A stretch of 64,000 nt of DNA from Carnegiea gigantea (taxonomy: Eukaryota > Streptophyta > Magnoliopsida > Caryophyllales > Cactaceae). Below are positions 1 to 11,500 of this stretch, in pieces. The notes under the pieces are model-generated. The model searched no databases. It saw nothing but the letters and a program-made list of their open reading frames with translations, and had not been told where the DNA came from. How positions within the stretch are numbered: position 1 is the first letter of the stretch; every line of letters begins with the position of its first letter. A program made the position numbers and the translations under genes. The stretch lies in contig JAKOGI010002714.1 in the NCBI GenBank assembly GCA_029747015.1, positions 26,971 to 90,970 on the forward strand, written 5' to 3'.

Positions 1-1469
1 CATTCAGGTCTTGAACATTGTAATCATTTTCAATTTCCCGTAAAATTCAGAAACCTATTTGTACAACATATGAGAGTTTTTAATTTATTACTTGTGTTTG
101 CCATTTTAGCTTTTTAAATATTCCATTTCATGAAGTATTCGTATTTTATTCTTACATAATGTTAATAATGAACTATATCCTATATAGGCTAAACCGCATC
201 CATTATATCGTCCATGTAGACATCTCTTGCTCGAGCATGCATAGCTTAATTCGAAAAATCTAGTATTTTAGTTGTTTTGAAGACCTTAACAATTAAATTT
301 TTAAACTTTTCAAACCCATAATGAGAATAAGAAAACTGAAGCTAAAAAGAGGCATACATTAGGTACTGAAAAAGTACTCAGTATTATTGTACTCAGTGGT
401 TTGGGTTGCATGATTTCTTAAGTAGAAGGTTAAACTCTGATTTTCATCACTAGAAAATGAATGCTTTCCTGCATCTTAATTTACTCCATGTCTACCAAAT
501 TTTTTTTTGGGATATGATATTTTAACTTCTAGTTATATATAGTGTTTCATTGACAAATCCATATTTGCCAAATTACAGGGATTGTTCAATTTCGTAGACA
601 ACTCTGGACAAGGGCATTACTTAGATGATTCAAGTTTAACTTATAAGCATGTTCACTCTTAGAAGTTTCACCACTCTGCAAAGGTTTGAATATATAGATC
701 AATTGTTGAGGTTTACATTCTCGTTTTTCTTTTTCTCTTCATTCTTCTTAATATGTTTGTCTTTTGTTTATGAATTGGTTAACTAATTTATTTGCTAGCT
801 TTTTTCCCTCTCATTATTGATTGGACCAGGTCCCTTACTTTTGGCATTGGGCATAGTTTGACCCTTGCGTGCTAGGTGGTTTGACATAATAATTTCTTAA
901 CTTGTCTATCATTCTAGAATGCTTGCTTTTTCTTTGTAAGTTTCTATCCTTGGTATTTACTTGCTTCTTGTGAAAATGGATCTTTTCATCCATGTATAAC
1001 TCTTTGTGGTTTCAGAATATATAATCGTTATAGAGGTCAATATGTATGATATATATGCGCGATTTCTTGTTGCTTTAAATGTGTTAAGTCTATGTATTAA
1101 TTGTTTTGCTATTGTTGTTTGCCATAATTATCCTTGTTTAGATGAATGAAACAAGAAAAATGATATTTGGACTATTAATTTATTTAGACATTTAGTTTGC
1201 TTTAAACTTATTATGTGAATGAACTACAGGTTTACATGGGTTGTCTAGGTTTGACTTTTGAAAATTTCTTACGACCTAACCATAATGGATAAAACTTGGA
1301 TCAAAGCGCCACTGACGAGTGAAACTTATAAGGTTGGTGCCCAGTGTTTCATTTCTTTTGCTAAGGTTAAAGTTGTGATAGGGGAGATTGTATGTTCTTG
1401 TGTAAAGTGTTGCAATAGAGTATAACTTACTGTTGATCTTGTGTAAAGTGTCGCGATAGAGTATAGCTT

Positions 1470-2572
1470 AATGAAGAGTGTATGACTTTTTGTTTGAAAT
1501 ATTTTGAAGGCATACAAACCCCATTTAATCATAGTCAACGGAGTGATGAAAATATTCCTGGTAAAGAGAAGTATTTGTTGAATTCTAGCGGTCATGCTCT
1601 TGGGAAAGCTGACTGTGTTGCACTTGATGATAAGTCATTAGCTTAAGCGCATCGCTATGTGATACTTAACCATAAAAAGATCCAGCCTTACCGCGAGTGA
1701 GTATCTTATATTTGAATCAGCACACACACAAACACATACACAGCAAAGAATTTGACAAGATAGCCATTACAGTTCCTTTTTAGCTCAAGAACGAAATCTT
1801 AGACAAGGATGTATCGATGCAAGAACAGAGGAAAGGTTACTGATTGAAAAGTTTCCACATTGGTTGTGATGTCAGGTCTAAAAACCTTAATTACCATTGT
1901 TTTTTTGGGGAAGGAAACTATACAATAAAATGTGTTTATTATTGTACTAATAGTGATGCTATATAACCTTTATCAGGTTCCATTTACGAAGAGGCGTAAC
2001 TGCGACAAAAAGTAATAGCTGTTGCTGAAGGTGTTAGCCGCTATGCTAAAAAGTACAGTGGCTGCATTATAAATGGATACAGATTCCTGACTAAGAGACG
2101 TGAAAGGTATAGAGGAACCCAAAATCTAGGAGTAGTGGTGGAAGCTGAGGGATGGCACTACTATGAAGCCATTACAGAAATTATTGAATTGGATTATTTT
2201 AGCACATGTAAGGTTGTATTATTCTGATGTGATTAAGTGGATATTAGACCATCAAAGGGATTAAAGAATGACAAATTTGAGTTCCCTATGGTAAATTTCT
2301 CGACATTAATGCATACTAGATAAGTTTTGAATGATGATCCATTCATAGTTGCATCACAAGCAAGGCAATTTTTTTGTGTGGGTGACCAAAGAGAGGCTGG
2401 CTGGTCCCATGTTGTTATAACCAAACCAAGAGATTTATTTGACATGGGACCTAGCTTGGACAGGGGTGATGATAAATCTTATCCACAATGCATACTTTTC
2501 ATTATTCCAGTAGTTGATATGAGTGACATGTCAAGTTGGCGAAGGCTAGATATCCAAGAAGAGGAGGATTAA
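1470..2572 (+). pseudogene. CACTA TNPD transposase, C-terminal part (end of DUF4218, DUF4216), left-arm copy
   Basis: Around 1484-1699 the frame reads a segment like the DUF4218-to-DUF4216 link of plant En/Spm proteins (YFEGIQTPFN, then LDDKSLA and AHRYVILNHKKIQPYRE around a stop). An apparent intron follows. From about 1985 the DUF4216 domain is read: YAKKYSGCIINGYRF, then EIIELDYFSTCKVVLF, then DDPFIVASQARQFF, then VVITKPRDLFDMG. TNPD is the DNA-cutting subunit of CACTA transposases, and DUF4216 lies near its C-terminus. This copy is dead: there are stops in the CDW motif (about 2224-2235) and before the DDPF block. The catalytic TNP2 domain is not present in the arm. Its N-terminal part would lie left of the window if it exists. 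Confidence 0.85.
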
Positions 2573-3456
2573 TATTTCATGACTTGTAAAATTATTCTCA
2601 TGTGCCCTTCTTTAATTCTTTTTTGGGCTTTATCAGTGTTGCCCATAGTACTGTGGACTATTTTTCAGCTGCTTATTTCTCATTTTGTGATCCAAGTCTA
2701 TGTTATTTCTTATTTTACTTCATTCTCTTTTATATATCATGATCTGATGATGGGCATGTTTTAGTGGGACACATAATTTCATGATGTTAATGGTTTATTT
2801 ATATTATTATGCTTGTTCATGTGTGCTAACAATTTTAGTTGTGCTTATTATAGTTCTAGGCATTATAGGAGTGTAAAACTGTTCAGGTCTAGAAAATCCT
2901 TGGATAAACATTTACTACAACAGTTCTTGTGATCAGAATGCTAGCCATATACAACAACAACACTGTTTAGCAGTAGGTGATCTTCCTCAGCTATCTTTAC
3001 AACCAAAAAATCCACCATCAGTTAGTTTTACAATGCCTCATAGTGCATTTCGGCCATTTCCTAGTAATTCTTGGATGCCAAGTGCATGCCTACATTCAAG
3101 CTCTTTGGAGCCAAATGAGTCACAATGTCAATCATCCGCTCCTGTCTTACAACACCTAAATTATGTGCAACCCATAATTCAACCCGTTCTTCGCCACCAC
3201 CCATCATGGTGCATCACTTTCCCAATTATCTCAACCTGTACTTCCCGAAACGATCTCGTACCAGCCTACAACTATGCAATATGAATCATCAGAAGATGAA
3301 GTTGATGAGCATGAATCAAATTTGTTGACAGAAGTTGAGATAATTGGTTGTTCTCTAATCTACCTTACGTTACTTAAATGATAGTTCGTATAGAATTTTA
3401 TTCATTACTTCTAATATGTTATTGTTCATCTTTTTTCTTGTTTTAAACTAATACAG

Positions 3457-5070
3457 ATGATCAAGGGAAAGTGCTCAGAATGCAGAAGATGTCGATGAAA
3501 GATGTACATAAGCTCTTGGGTGATGGTGAAAGAATTCTAGTTCACGTAGATGATCTATTTCAGCCAATCAAAGCTGCTAGAGGTCTTTGCACAAGGTTTA
3601 TGACTTCGATTATAGGGAAATCTACTCTTGTCCCTCCTAATTTAGAATTTTTTTTTTTGAAGTAAACAAGTATTGTGGTGCTAAGCTTATAACAGAGCTT
3701 CGGATAAGGTATTGATGCCTTCATCTTGTGAGTATTTAATATCAATATTACATGGTGTTTACTGAATTTGTTTTTTGTTATATGCATTAGTTTGGTATAT
3801 GGAACATGGCAGCATTACCTACGTTATGCTTTATCTTCAACCAATAGCTTAAACCTCTCCAACATGCTGAGTAAAAGGAGACCTCAATGATGTTATAGAC
3901 CATTATTCTTAACCGCAACAACCAAAAACACTTGTTTCCTTCTCTTTTTTTTTTTGGACTCAAGTTGATATAGATCACAACAATGGCTTTTTCCTTCTTT
4001 TTTTTTTTTTGACTCGAGTTGATTTGCAGACAGTGGCAAAATTTCAGGGCTTAATTAATTTGGGGCGGTTGTTGCATGTTGTCCACTTGTCGTATTATGA
4101 TGAATTGCTTGTTACATCAAATTTTGTTTTCCTTTGGTTGAAATGTTGAATCAGTGAGTTGTGACACTTGTGTTGGGACTTGGCTGTTGAATATTGAATT
4201 GAAATGGAAGATTCTAACCCATCCGTAATCCTTTGGTCTCTTCAAAGTTTGTAGATCCTATAAGGAAGTATTGTTGTATCATGAGTGATTACAGAAATTA
4301 TCAAAGAAATGAAAGGAAGCCCGATGTAGACAAATACATACCCACACTACTGGTTCGATAAGCTATGCACGGAAGAAAGATGGATTTATAAGTCTTTCAG
4401 AATTCCACTTTTTATTTGAATGTTCTTATAGAGGTTCGTGATCTAACATGCTTATTTTTTTGTAGCAACTAAAGAAGAAAAGGAAGCTAACCGAGGATGA
4501 ATTCTTTGACATGGCTCCTCAAACAAAAAATGAAACATATGTTCAAGACGAATCTAAAGAGTTTATGTAAGCCTAAAGGTTATTTTAAAGGGTTATAGAT
4601 TTACGATTGGTATCACAAGGCTAATGGTTTTTTTTTTTATGCATGGTTTATTTTGAACACATGCTACAGGACAAAGCAAGGGACTTAATAGCTAAAAAGA
4701 CTATAGAACTGGGTATATCTGAACCTGTCGATGATGCCGCAGAATCTGAAATTCATAATGCAGTTTGGAAGAGCTTATGGAAGGTGAAACCTCACGAAGG
4801 CCACTTAATTATGGTGTTGGAGTCACGAAGTCTCAAATAACAAAACTCAATGATGATTTAAGAAGAATGAGGAAAAGACGCTCAAGTCTTGCGCCAGAAG
4901 CTAAAATTAGCTTCTAAGATAATCAAATTAAAAGCATGGAAAATGTGATAAAAGACTTACAGTCCCACATTCATCTTGTTTACATTGCATATGGTATGTT
5001 TGGTACAGTGTTTGCTTATCCAAACATGGATCCAGTTCTTTTAGAAAATTATCTTCTGCTCCAATTGCAG
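3457..5070 (+). pseudogene. CACTA second gene, Transposase_24 (Ptta/En/Spm) type, left-arm copy
   Basis: The exon-like block 3457-3710 starts after an AG acceptor at 3455-3456 and reads DVHKLLGDGERILVHVDDLF, followed by QPI and LVPPNLEFF. This matches the start of plant Transposase_24 proteins, where a domain opens with a short basic stretch followed by a V-x-F-N-x-x-G-Q-P-I-like motif. Further exon-like blocks lie at about 4465-4570 (KKKRKLTEDEF, ETYVQDESKEFM) and 4660-5070 (HMLQDKARDLIAKKTIELG, ISEPVDD). The family is the TNPA-like DNA-binding partner of CACTA elements. Stops and a frameshift after about 4837 show it is broken. Exon borders are inferred from apparent splice sites. Confidence 0.75.
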
Positions 5071-6400
5071 GTAAGATACTATTGTTGATAATTCATATTT
5101 GATTGTGTTTTAATCATTCCTAATTAATTTACCTTGGGATGGACTTTCTTTACCTCCATATTCTTCTCATTTCTGGTTGCTTATTGTTGCTTGGTCTGAT
5201 TGAGTTGCCTCCCTAACCTTGGGATTGTCATATTCGATTTTAGGCCAATGAAAAATGTTGGAATTCATTATAATTTTCATTCTTGGGAGTTTTTTGGGCA
5301 AATTATCTCCCAAAACCTTGCTTTTGTTTTGTGTAAGTTGACTAGTTGGCCAAATGGCTCTTTCGATATTGATATAGGAAATTAAGGATGCATATTTGAC
5401 TTGAAGACAACATATTTAATTACTGACAGTATACTTACTGCACGTATGACTTGGAGAGTGAAAAATATTCTTGTTGGTCATGGGTTTTTGCATTTTGGGT
5501 TTTTAGATCCAATGCTAAAACATATTGTTATCTTTCCTCTGTACAAAACACATATTGATATGGGCTTGTTCTGCTCCTTCCGCCATTTTAGATCTAATGC
5601 TAAGACATTCTATCCATAGTTATTTCATATTTTCCAATGCCTCCTTTTAAATTTATTTTCTAACTTTTGTTTGGAGTCATCATATCACCTGTATATGGTT
5701 ATCTATCTTGTGTACAAAAAAGCAAATATCCAGTTCCTATATTTTTTTTTGGGGATACAGTACTTTTTGTTTGATTCAGTTATCAACTTTCGCTTTGGAT
5801 TGGGTATTCTTCATTAGACAAATGTTGCTCTAGAACTTTATTGCTTGTCACATGTAGCGTGTCTTCGCTCTTTCGATTGTTTGCCTGCTACTTTGATACT
5901 TGTTTTGCCTTTTTGTTTCGTTAATAAATTATCTTTTAATTAAAAGCTCATATCAATCATGAGTGAGAGTGATGGGAAGAGTTGAAGGATTATAAGGATT
6001 ACTCAGATATTGGCTCCTAAGGATGCTTAATCATACATACTGGGGTTATTGGTTATTGAAAGGCTTCAATTATTTTGTTGTCCTTCCTATTTAGAAGGAT
6101 TTGACAAGAGAAGTAAAGTAATATTGTAAATGAAAATTAGTGTCTTACTTTCTCCTATGGAATTATCATATCAGTTTCTTTCATTATCCTATGGCATTAG
6201 TAAAAGAATTAACTTGCCATTTTATATCATAGGTTTGATGTTGCATGCTTGCTTCTTCATTTGCTGTCTTGTTTCCTTTCTTGCCTCTCTCTCTCCTTTT
6301 TACACGAGACAGAAGGAATTTCTTTGAATTAATTTGTTACAATGCTGTGTTTTGACTTTTAATTAGCTAGAAACAATTCTAAACACCTAAAATCCTGCTT
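5071..6400. other. 3' non-coding part of the left arm
   Basis: No coding frame is recognised here. The stretch is AT-rich and matches 6508-7890 in reverse complement, including the block at 6130-6326 that mirrors 6583-6780. It probably represents intron, 3' UTR or terminal sequence of the duplicated transposon. No CACTA-type terminal inverted repeat was found at its inner end. Confidence 0.5.
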
Positions 6401-6507
6401 CGGCCTCAATTTAGCAGAGCTTGTGTGTGCTCCTCCTCTGCCTCGGCTCGCCCAATCTCCTTGCCCACGCCCCCGTGTCCCCCAATTTGGAGGATACCTG
6501 ATGATCT
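6401..6507. other. Spacer at the centre of the inverted repeat
   Basis: These ~107 bp are not shared between arms and are clearly richer in G+C than their surroundings (for example CCTCGGCTCGCCCAATCTCC and CCCACGCCCCCGTGTCCCCC). They would form the loop if the arms paired. Origin unknown. The borders are set by where the arms stop matching by eye, to within about 5 bp. Confidence 0.75.
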
Positions 6508-7892
6508 CGAAGTAGTATTTTAGGTTTTTGGAATTATTTCTACCTAATTAAAAGTCAAAACACAACATTGTAACAAATTAAATCAAACGAATTCGTTCTG
6601 TCTCACTTGAAAAGGAGAGCAAGAAACAAAAAAGGAAACAAGATAGCAAAAGAAGAAGCAAGAATGCAACATCAAATCTTTGATATAAAATGGCAAGTTA
6701 CTTCTTTTATTAATTGCATAGGAGAATGAAAGACGCTGATACGATAATTCCATGGGAGAAAGCAAGATACTGATTTTCACTTACAAGATTACATCACTTC
6801 TATTGTCAAATCCTTCTAAGTGGGAAGGATAACAAAACGATTGAAGCCTTTCAACAACCAATAACCCTAGCATGTATGATTTAAGAATCCTTAGGAGCTG
6901 ATATCTAAGCAATCCTTATAATCCTTTAATTCCTCACATCACTCTCACTCGTGATTGATATGAGCTTTTAATTAAAAAGATAATTGATTAAGGAAAAAAA
7001 AGATAAAACAATTATCAAAATAGTAGGCAAACAATCGAAATAGCAAGGACACGCTACATGCGATAAGCAATGTTTTAGAGCAACATCTATCTAATGAAGA
7101 ATATCCAATCCAAAGCGGAGGCTTATAATGGAATCAAACAAAAAGTACCGTATCCCCAAAAAAAAAAAAAAAAGAAACTGGATATTTGCTTTTTTGTACA
7201 CAGGAAAGATAACCATATATAGGTGATATAATAACTCCAAACTAAAATAAGAAAATAAATTTACAAGGAAGCATCGGAAAATACGAAACAACTATGGATA
7301 GAATGTCATAGGATTAGATCTAAAATGTCAGAAGGAGCAGAACAAGCCTATATGAGTATGTGTTTTGTACATGGGAACGATAACAATATGTTTTATCATT
7401 GGATTTAAAAACCCAAAAGTTAAAAACCTATGACTAACAAGAATATTTTTCATTCTCCACGTCACACGTGCAGTAAGTATGCTGTTAGTAATTAAGTATG
7501 TTGTCTTCAAGTCGAACCTACATCCTTAATTTCCTATATCAATATCAAAAGAGCCATTTGGCCAACTAGTCAACTTACACACACAAAAAAAAAAAAAAAG
7601 CAAGGTTCTGGGAGGTAATTTGTCCAAAAAAACTCCTAAGAATGAAAATTATGATGAATTTCAACATTTTTCACAAGCCTAAAATCGAATATGACAATCC
7701 CAAGGTTAGGGAAGCAACTCAATCAGATCAAGCAACAATAAGCCACTAGAAATGAGAAGAATATGGATGCAAAGAAAGTCCATTCTAAGGTAAATTAATT
7801 AGCAATGACTAAAACACAATCAAATATGAATCATGTATCAATAATGGTGATAAACAATATCTTACCTGTGATTAGAGTATATGATAATTTCC

Positions 7893-9510
7893 TAAAAGAA
7901 CTGGATCCATGTTTGGATAAGCACACGCTGTACTAGACATACCAAATGCAATGTAAACAAGATGAATCTGGTACTGCAAGTCTTTTATTGTATTTTCCAT
8001 GTTTTTAACTTGATTATCTTAGAAGCTAATTTTAGCGTCTAGCGCAGGACTTGAGCAACCAGACATACCAAATGCAATGTAAACAAGATGAATCTAGTAC
8101 TGCAAGTCTTTTATTGTGTTTTCCATGTTTTTAACTTGATTATTTTAGAAGCTAATTTTAGCGTCTAGCGCAGGACTCGAGCATCTTTTCCTCATTCTTC
8201 TTAAATCATCGTTGAGTTTTGTTATTTGAGACTTCATGACTCCAACACCATGATTAAGTAGCCTTCATGAGGTTTCACCTTCCATAAGCTCCTTCCAAAC
8301 TGCATTATCAATTTCAGATTCTAGGGCATCATCGACAGGTTCAGATATACCCAATTCCATAGTTGTTTTAGCTACTAAGTCCTTTGCTTTGTCCTGCAGC
8401 ATGTGCTCAACATAAACCATGCATAAAATAAAACCATTCGCTTTGTGATACCAATTGTAAATCTATAACCCTTTAAAATAACTTTTAGCTTTACCATAAA
8501 CTCTTTAGATTCTTCTTGAACATATGTTCCATTTTTTGTTTAAGGAGCCATGTCAAAGAATTCAACCTCGGTTGGCTTCCTTTTCTTCTTTAGTTGCTGC
8601 AAAAAAATAAGCATGTTAGATCACAAACCTTTATAAGAACATTCAACTAAAAATGGGAATTCTGAAGGACTTACAAATTCATCTTTCTTTTGCACATAAC
8701 TTATAGAACCAGTAGTGCTGGTATGTATTTGTGTACCTCGGGCTTCTTTTCCTTTCTTTGATAATTTATGTAATCATTTATGATACAACAGACTTTGCAG
8801 AGACCGAAGGACTATGGATGGGTTAGAATCTTCCATTTCAATTCAATATTCAACAACCAAGTCCCAACACAAGTGTCATAACTCACTGATTTAACATTTT
8901 ACCAAAACAAAACAAAATTTAAAGTAATTAGCAATACATCATAATACGACAAGTGGACAACATGCAACAACCCCCCCAAAATAATTAAAGCCCTAAAATT
9001 TTGCCACTATCTGCATGTCAACTCGAGTCAAAAAAAAAAAGAAGGAAACAAGTGTTTTTGGTTGTTACGGTTAAGAATAACGGTCTATAACATTGTTGTG
9101 GCCTCCTTTTACTCAGCATGTTAGAGAGGTTTAAGCTATTGGTTGAAGATAAAGCATAGCGTAGGTAATACTGCCATGTTTCGTATATCAAATTAATGCA
9201 AAAAAAACAAATTAAGTAAACACCATGCAATATGGATATTAAATACTCGTAAGATGAAGGCATCTATAGCTTATCCGAAGCTCTGTTATAAGCTTAGCAC
9301 CACAATACTTCTTTACTTCGAAAAAATTTTCTAAATTAGGAGGGACAAGAGTAAATTGCCCTATAAGCAAAGTCATAAACCTTATGTAAAAGCCTCCAGC
9401 GGGTTTGATTGGCTGAAATAGATCATCTACGTGAACTGGAATTCTTTCACCATCACCCAAGAGCCTATACACTTATTCATCGACATCTTCTGGATTCTAA
9501 CCACTTTTCC
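7893..9510 (-). pseudogene. CACTA second gene, Transposase_24 type, right-arm copy
   Basis: Read on the minus strand, the block 9472-9275 gives YRLLGDGERIPVHVDDLFQP, then LVPPNLENFFEVKKYCGAKL. This is the counterpart of the left-arm exon. Later pieces at about 8620-8510 and 8410-8180 correspond to the left-arm segments with the LQDKA and ISEPVDD motifs. The coding 3' end runs into the tandem duplication at 7935-8182, which would double a segment of the exon. Stops and indels differ from those in the left arm, as expected for independent decay after duplication. Confidence 0.75.
7935..8182. repeat. 126 bp tandem duplication unique to the right arm
   Basis: Copy 1 is 7935-8056 plus a 4-base AACC tail (8057-8060). 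Copy 2 is 8061-8182. Both begin AGACATACCAAATGCAATG and end in the GCGCAGGACT-GAGC block, with a few substitutions between them. The left arm carries this segment once, around 4880-5010. The duplication therefore arose in the right arm after the arms separated. Confidence 0.92.
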
Positions 9511-10406
9511 TTAATCATCTGTATTTCTTTAAAACAAGAAAAGCGACTAACAATGACATATTAGAAATAATAAATAAAATTCTACATGAACTATCATTTA
9601 AGCAACGTAAGACAGATTAGAGAACTGCCAATTATCTCAACTACCGTCAACAATTTTGATTCATGCTCATTGACTTCATCTTCTGATGATTCAGATTGAA
9701 TAGTTGTACGCTGGTACAGGATCTTTTTAGGAGGTATAGGTTTACATAATTGGGAAAGCGATGCACCGTGATGGATGGTGGGACGAAGAACGGGCTGAAT
9801 TATGGGTTGCACATAATTTGGGTGTTGTAAGACAGGAGCTCATGATTGACATTGTGACTCATTTGGCTCTGAAGAGCTTGGATGTAGGCATGCAATTGGC
9901 ATCCAAGAATTACTAGGAAATGGCTGAAATGCACTATGAGGCATTATAAAACTAACCGATGGTGGATTTGTTGGTTGTAAAGATGGCTGAGAAAGATTAC
10001 CTACTGCTAAATAGTGTTGTTGGGAATGAGGTTGTATATGGCTAGCATTCTGATCACAAGGCTACTACAGTACATGTTTATCCAAGGATTTTCTAGACCT
10101 GAACACTTTGGTACTCCTTCAATACCTTATAGTTACAACTGAAATTGTTAGCACACATGAACAAGCATGATAATATAAATAAACCATTAACATTTTGAAA
10201 TTCTATATCCTACTAAAACATGCCCATTATCAGATCATGATATATAAAAGAGAATGAAGTAAAATAAGAAATAACATAGACTTAGATCACAAATCGAGAA
10301 AAAAGCAGCTGAAAAATCGTCCACAGTACCATGGGCAACACTGATAAAGCCAAAAAAACATTAAAGAAGGACACATGAGAATAGTTTTACAAGTCATGAA
10401 ATATGA

Positions 10407-11500
10407 ATCCTCCTCTTCTTGGATATCTAGCCAAACTTGACATGTCACTCATATTGACTCTTGGAATAATGAATGGTATGCATTCTGGATAAGATTCATC
10501 ATCACCTCTATCCAAGTTGGGTTCCATGTTAAATAAATCTCTTGGTTTGGTTATAACCACATGGGACCAGCCAGCCTCTCTCTAGTCACCCCCATAAAAA
10601 AACTTGCCTTGCTTACGATGTAACTATGAATGGATTATCCTTCCAAACTTATCCAGTATGCATTAATCTCAAGAAGTTTACCATAGAGAACCCAAATTTA
10701 TCGTTCTTTAATTCCTTTGATGGTCTAATATCCACCCAATCACATTGGAATAATACAGCCTTACATGTACTAAAATAATCCAATCCAATAATTTCTGTAA
10801 CGGCTCCATAGTAGTGCCCTCCTGTAACTTTCACCACTACTCTTGAATTTTGGGTTCTCCTATACCTTTCACGTCTCTTAGTCAGGAGTCTATATCCATT
10901 TATAATGTAGCCACTGTACTTTTTAGCATAGCAACTAACACCTTCAGCAAGAGCTATTATTTTTTGCCGCAGTTACTCCTCTTCATAAATGGGACGTAGA
11001 GAAGATTATACAACATCACTATTAGTACAATAATAAACACATTTGATTGTATAGTTTCCTCCAAAAAAAAAAAAAAACAATGGTAATCATGGATTTTAGA
11101 CCTAACACCATAACCAATGTGGAGCTTTTTGATCAGTAATCTTTCCTCTACTCTTGCATCAATGGGTCCTTGTCTAAGATTTTGTTCTTAAGCTAAAAAG
11201 GAACTGTAATGGCTATCTGGTTAGATTCTTGTGTTATGTATGTGTTTGTGTGTGTAATGATTCAAATATAAGATACTCACTCACGGTAAGGTTGGATCTT
11301 TTTATGATTGAGTAGCACATAGCGATGCGCCTGAGCTAATGACTTATCATCAAGTTCAACACAATCAACTTTCCCAAGAGCACAACTACTAGGATTCAAC
11401 AAATACTTCTCTTTGCTAGGAATATTTTCGTCATTCCGTTGACCACAATTAAATGGGGTTTGTAAGCCTTCAAAATATCTCGAACAAAAAGTCATACACT
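10407..11500 (-). pseudogene. CACTA TNPD transposase, C-terminal part (end of DUF4218, DUF4216), right-arm copy
   Basis: On the minus strand 11495-11277 reads MTFCSRYFEGLQTPFNCGQR, then SLAQAHRYVLLNHKKIQPYR. This is the DUF4218 end and link region, and this copy keeps an open frame where the left arm has a stop. DUF4216 follows from about 10930, with 10837-10649 giving AVTEIIGLDYFSTCKAVLFQ and an intact CDWVDI motif. After 10649 the frame breaks, with stops in the DDPF-equivalent block; PRDLFNME and MSDMSS are recognisable near 10540-10430. The right copy thus keeps residues that the left one has lost. It is still a fragment with no catalytic domain. Confidence 0.83.

Larger units (their letters stand above)
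1..6400 (+). repeat. Left arm of a giant inverted repeat (CACTA-derived)
   Basis: This arm is the imperfect reverse complement of 6508-12963. The outermost bases at 1-40 reappear reversed at 12925-12963, and the match continues collinearly to the inner end, where 6348-6400 mirrors 6508-6560. The arm carries the 3' half of a CACTA transposon: the DUF4218/DUF4216 end of TNPD near 1470-2572 and a Transposase_24 gene near 3457-5070, both reading rightwards. No TIR is visible. The window starts inside or at the end of the arm, so the repeat may extend further left. Many substitutions and small indels separate the arms. Confidence 0.93.
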
